Source: Callipepla californica brunnescens (Eukaryota > Chordata > Aves > Galliformes > Odontophoridae). From it: a stretch of 64,000 nucleotides of DNA. Below, piece by piece: positions 61,785-64,000 of this stretch. The position numbers were made by a program, and so were the translations under genes. The stretch covers positions 4,334,001 to 4,398,000 of the forward strand of contig JALIRH010000002.1 of the NCBI GenBank assembly GCA_023055505.1. The letters are read 5' to 3'. Positions within the stretch are counted from its first letter, which is position 1; each line of letters opens with the position of its first letter. The notes beneath the pieces are model-generated. The model was given only the letters and a program-made list of their open reading frames with translations. It ran no database searches and was not told where the DNA came from.

Positions 61785-62164
61785 TGTTGCCTTTCAAGGC
61801 TTGGTGGCCCTTCTCGGTAACGGCACGGCAGCCAACCCCAGGCTGCTCTGTCCACTTGCTCGCAGGCGCCAATGTGGTGGATGGCAAATGGCGTTTATTC
61901 ACAGATTCGTAGATTCATTAGGTTGGAAAGGACCTACAAGATCATCTAGTCCAATCATCCTCCCACCACCATCCCTACCCACCAAGCTACTAAATCAAAT
62001 CCCTTAGCACCTCATCTAAACGCTTCTTGAACAGCGCTAGGGATGTTATTGGCGGGCTAGACGGTACTTTATAACCTAAGGTTACAACGTTGTCTCCGCC
62101 TACTTACACCATGAACTAAGGCTATTGGCCGAGAGGTGGCCCTGTCTTCTCATACAGTGCAACA
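61785..62164 (-). repeat. Long terminal repeat (5' LTR of the element), interrupted
   Basis: Bounded by TGTTGC and GCAACA, perfect 6-bp inverted ends. On the minus strand it carries CCAAT (62124-62128), TATAAAG (62067-62073) and AATAAA (61894-61899) in the right order for U3, R and U5. The sequence just after the AATAAA resembles the R region of alpharetroviral LTRs. Length is 380 bp, or about 235 bp without the CR1 insert. Confidence 0.72.
61900..62045 (-). mobile_element. CR1 LINE 3' end nested in the LTR
   Basis: Plus-strand text TTAGGTTGGAAAGGACCTAC and AAGATCATCTAGTCCAATCA is the reverse of a CR1 3' end, with tail units at 61901-61920. It separates the LTR TATA motif from its AATAAA; removing it leaves about 22 bases between them. 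The CR1 therefore arrived after the retroviral element. Confidence 0.78.
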
Positions 62165-63289
62165 TTTTCCATCCGCCAAAACCCTGACTGCAACTTCAGA
62201 CCCTGCTAGAGGCATCAGATTCAGGGTTCCCTGCACTTGGGTAATGGTACCACAGGAGAAGCAAAGCAATCTGTCATGAACGAATGCCGTATCTTTCAGC
62301 ACACCATATTGTCTAAATAGCTTATTTAATGAAGATTACTCCAAGAGAGAAAAGATAGTTATTAAGACTCCTCAGAACTGAGAGACAGGTAGTAAATGTG
62401 CTTAAGTTAATACTACACGTGATCCATGGAGTTCTCGTGTGTCTGTTTGTTAAAGATCTCAGCAGCTGTCAAGAAGCTTTTTATTTTTCTGCCACCCTAA
62501 GGAAACTGTAAAATGTGTTGTCATTCTCATTGCATGCAAACAAACTTCCCTTGAGCAGTTCAGGAAGGAAGAAAATAGCAGGTGCGGAAAAGAGTTGATG
62601 CAACAAGCCAAGGCCAGATGGAGCAGCCCACACTGAGTCCTTGTCTTCAAACTCACTGCTTTTTGTCAGACTGATAAAGTCCACGTGGAGCTCACTGCAG
62701 CTGACTCCCAAAGTGATCCTACACCCTTCATCTGGTGCATGAACTTCAGGAGGGCTTGTACTCAGAACACTGTGATGGCTCTCACATCAAAGGTACTGGT
62801 TCAGTTGCAGTTAGGTTCCTTGCACCGAGTTACGTCTTGAAGAGGAATTGTTTTATTATTTGCAAGTGACACTTGAAAAGTTAAAATTGAAACTTATTCC
62901 TGCAGTTTAAGCTTACTTTTGTTCCATTCCCCAGAGACAGGCTATTTTACTCCTGTTTGCATTAACTCTTCTATGCACCTGAAGCTTGTCGAGGAGCTTC
63001 TTATGAAGCTTGTTAAAATTAAGCAGCCACCAAATCTGTTTTCAGGACACATTTTCTACATCTCTGATACCTCTCTTCTCTGCATTATTGCTGCCTATCT
63101 CAGAGAAGCTGTCGCTTTCAAAACTGAATAGAATGAGTGTCTGAAGTTGTTTGCGTGCCAAGCTGAAGGACTACTGCATGTCTTAAAAGCTATACTCTTG
63201 TCTGTTCATGCAGCTTTGATGGTGATTTGTGGTTTTTTTTTCATGAGATTGCGACACAATTTGGCTTGCAGTCCACTATGGTTCTGATA
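62165..63289. other. Intergenic, no gene seen
   Basis: The sequence flanking the LTR starts TTTTCC. No host exon, RNA gene or repeat could be supported in this stretch. Confidence 0.5.
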
Positions 63290-63700
63290 TTGGCAAATTT
63301 TGATATTGGTGTACATGTAGAAGTTTAACTTCATACCCTTGCACTTGTCCCTGCTGAAGTGCAGCATTCTGCTTGCTGGTCATGTTATACAAATTTTGGA
63401 AATCATTCTGAATTCAGATCCTGTCCTCTCATGCTTACAGGACCTCTGAGCTTTATGCCATCTGAAAATTTAATAACCATGCTCTCATCATCTGATTCGA
63501 TAATGAAAACACATGCCAGAACTGGATCCAAAACAGATCTGGCTGAATTCCACTTTCTACATCTTTCTACTCTGACAAAACACTGCAGATACCCTCTCTG
63601 ATAAGTTATCAAACCAGCTTTGCACCTCATTTATCATTGTTTCATCTTGACCATCAACTGCTGCAGCCTGTTTAAGCAAATGGCACATGGAGACATTTTA
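63290..63700 (-). mobile_element. Old CR1-type LINE fragment with RT remnant
   Basis: On the minus strand the translation contains SARSVLDPVLACVF and, after a gap, MVIKFSDGIKLRGPV. These line up with the CR1 RT segment around the F/YADD catalytic motif, here degraded to FSDG. It is more diverged than the other CR1 copies and probably from an older subfamily. Boundaries are approximate. Confidence 0.6.
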
Positions 63701-64000
63701 GAAACCTTCCCAATGGTGAGATTTGTGTTTGCTACAGTTTCTTTATTGTAAAGCCTGTTACCTTGATAAAAGTGGAGATTAGATCAGTTCAACACAATTT
63801 ATGGTTGTCAAATCTGCATGGGTTACTTGTCCTTTCTGATACATGAAGCAGCTGCTGCTGTGGCTTGTAGGTACTTATGAAAAGTGCATTGTGAACCTGA
63901 AGACAGTTTAGAATCATTTCCTGTACACCTCCTCACGCACTCTTCTTCCTCCATCCCACCTCCAAATGAAGCCTACAACAGAAAGAAAAAGAAGAAGGAA
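63701..64000. other. Right edge, no feature seen
   Basis: No gene, repeat or RNA recognised before the window ends in a purine-rich A/G stretch. Confidence 0.5.

Larger units (their letters stand above)
60848..62164 (-). mobile_element. Defective endogenous retroviral element, alpharetrovirus-like
   Basis: Read on the minus strand: an LTR (62164 to 61785), a primer-binding-site-like sequence, a leader, one open frame with an integrase-like end, and a GGGAGGGG purine run at 60871-60878 that could be a polypurine tract. Past it, seven bases shared with the LTR start (TACAGTG on the plus strand, 60848-60854 and 62153-62159) may be all that is left of the second LTR. Most of gag, protease, reverse transcriptase and env are absent, so it could only be a non-autonomous or dead copy. 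It resembles the compact ALV-related elements known in chicken; the exact family cannot be named without a search. Confidence 0.75.

Noticed and set aside
49408..64000. Exons of the next expected neighbour (FAM135B)
   Set aside because: I found no block with splice sites and protein-like composition apart from the LRR gene, so it is probably beyond the window.
1..64000. tRNA, rRNA, CRISPR array or bacterial operon signals
   Set aside because: None seen; spaced repeats are CR1 copies or microsatellites, and gene structure is vertebrate.

Overview
The window is animal nuclear DNA, almost certainly from a bird and most likely a galliform such as chicken. Genes are split by GT-AG introns. The sequence carries many CR1 LINE fragments ending in the avian-type ATTCTATG tail. 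Near the right end is a retroviral-like element with alpharetrovirus-like features. Bacterial-style features are absent.

Positions 1299-49407 hold 32 consecutive plus-strand exons of one fibril-associated (FACIT) collagen gene, entered part-way through its triple-helical region. Joined, they keep an open frame of 742 codons plus a stop. I identify the gene as COL22A1, collagen alpha-1(XXII), from the C-terminal architecture: a helical region with two small imperfections, a short non-collagenous break containing CTEC, 112 uninterrupted Gly-X-Y triplets, a leucine-rich non-collagenous hinge, a 108-residue final helix with two imperfections, the FACIT signature CDPSQC, and a short tail ending NVKGP. 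The N-terminal von Willebrand A and laminin G/TSPN domains must lie upstream of base 1. The introns contain at least thirteen CR1 fragments, a candidate 400-bp solo LTR and simple repeats.

Positions 49408-56180 are the collagen 3' UTR and intergenic DNA. At 56181-57002, in the same orientation, is an intact single-exon reading frame for a 273-residue leucine-rich-repeat protein. I cannot assign it to a named family. Its GC-rich, unbroken frame makes it a credible second gene.

From 57003 to 64000 I see no further host gene. This region holds CR1 fragments and, at about 60848-62164 on the minus strand, a compact defective endogenous retroviral element. It has an LTR bounded by TGTTGC/GCAACA, a primer-binding-site-like sequence resembling the complement of tRNA-Phe, and one open frame joining a possible matrix-like segment to an integrase zinc-finger segment. 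Its LTR is itself interrupted by a CR1 copy. The far right end carries a decayed CR1 reverse-transcriptase fragment on the minus strand.

The collagen is expected to be a secreted extracellular-matrix protein. The LRR protein has no visible signal peptide. Apart from shared orientation, nothing in the sequence links the two functionally. I found no evidence of a wholly new biological system; the most unusual items are the chimeric retroelement and the unassigned LRR gene.
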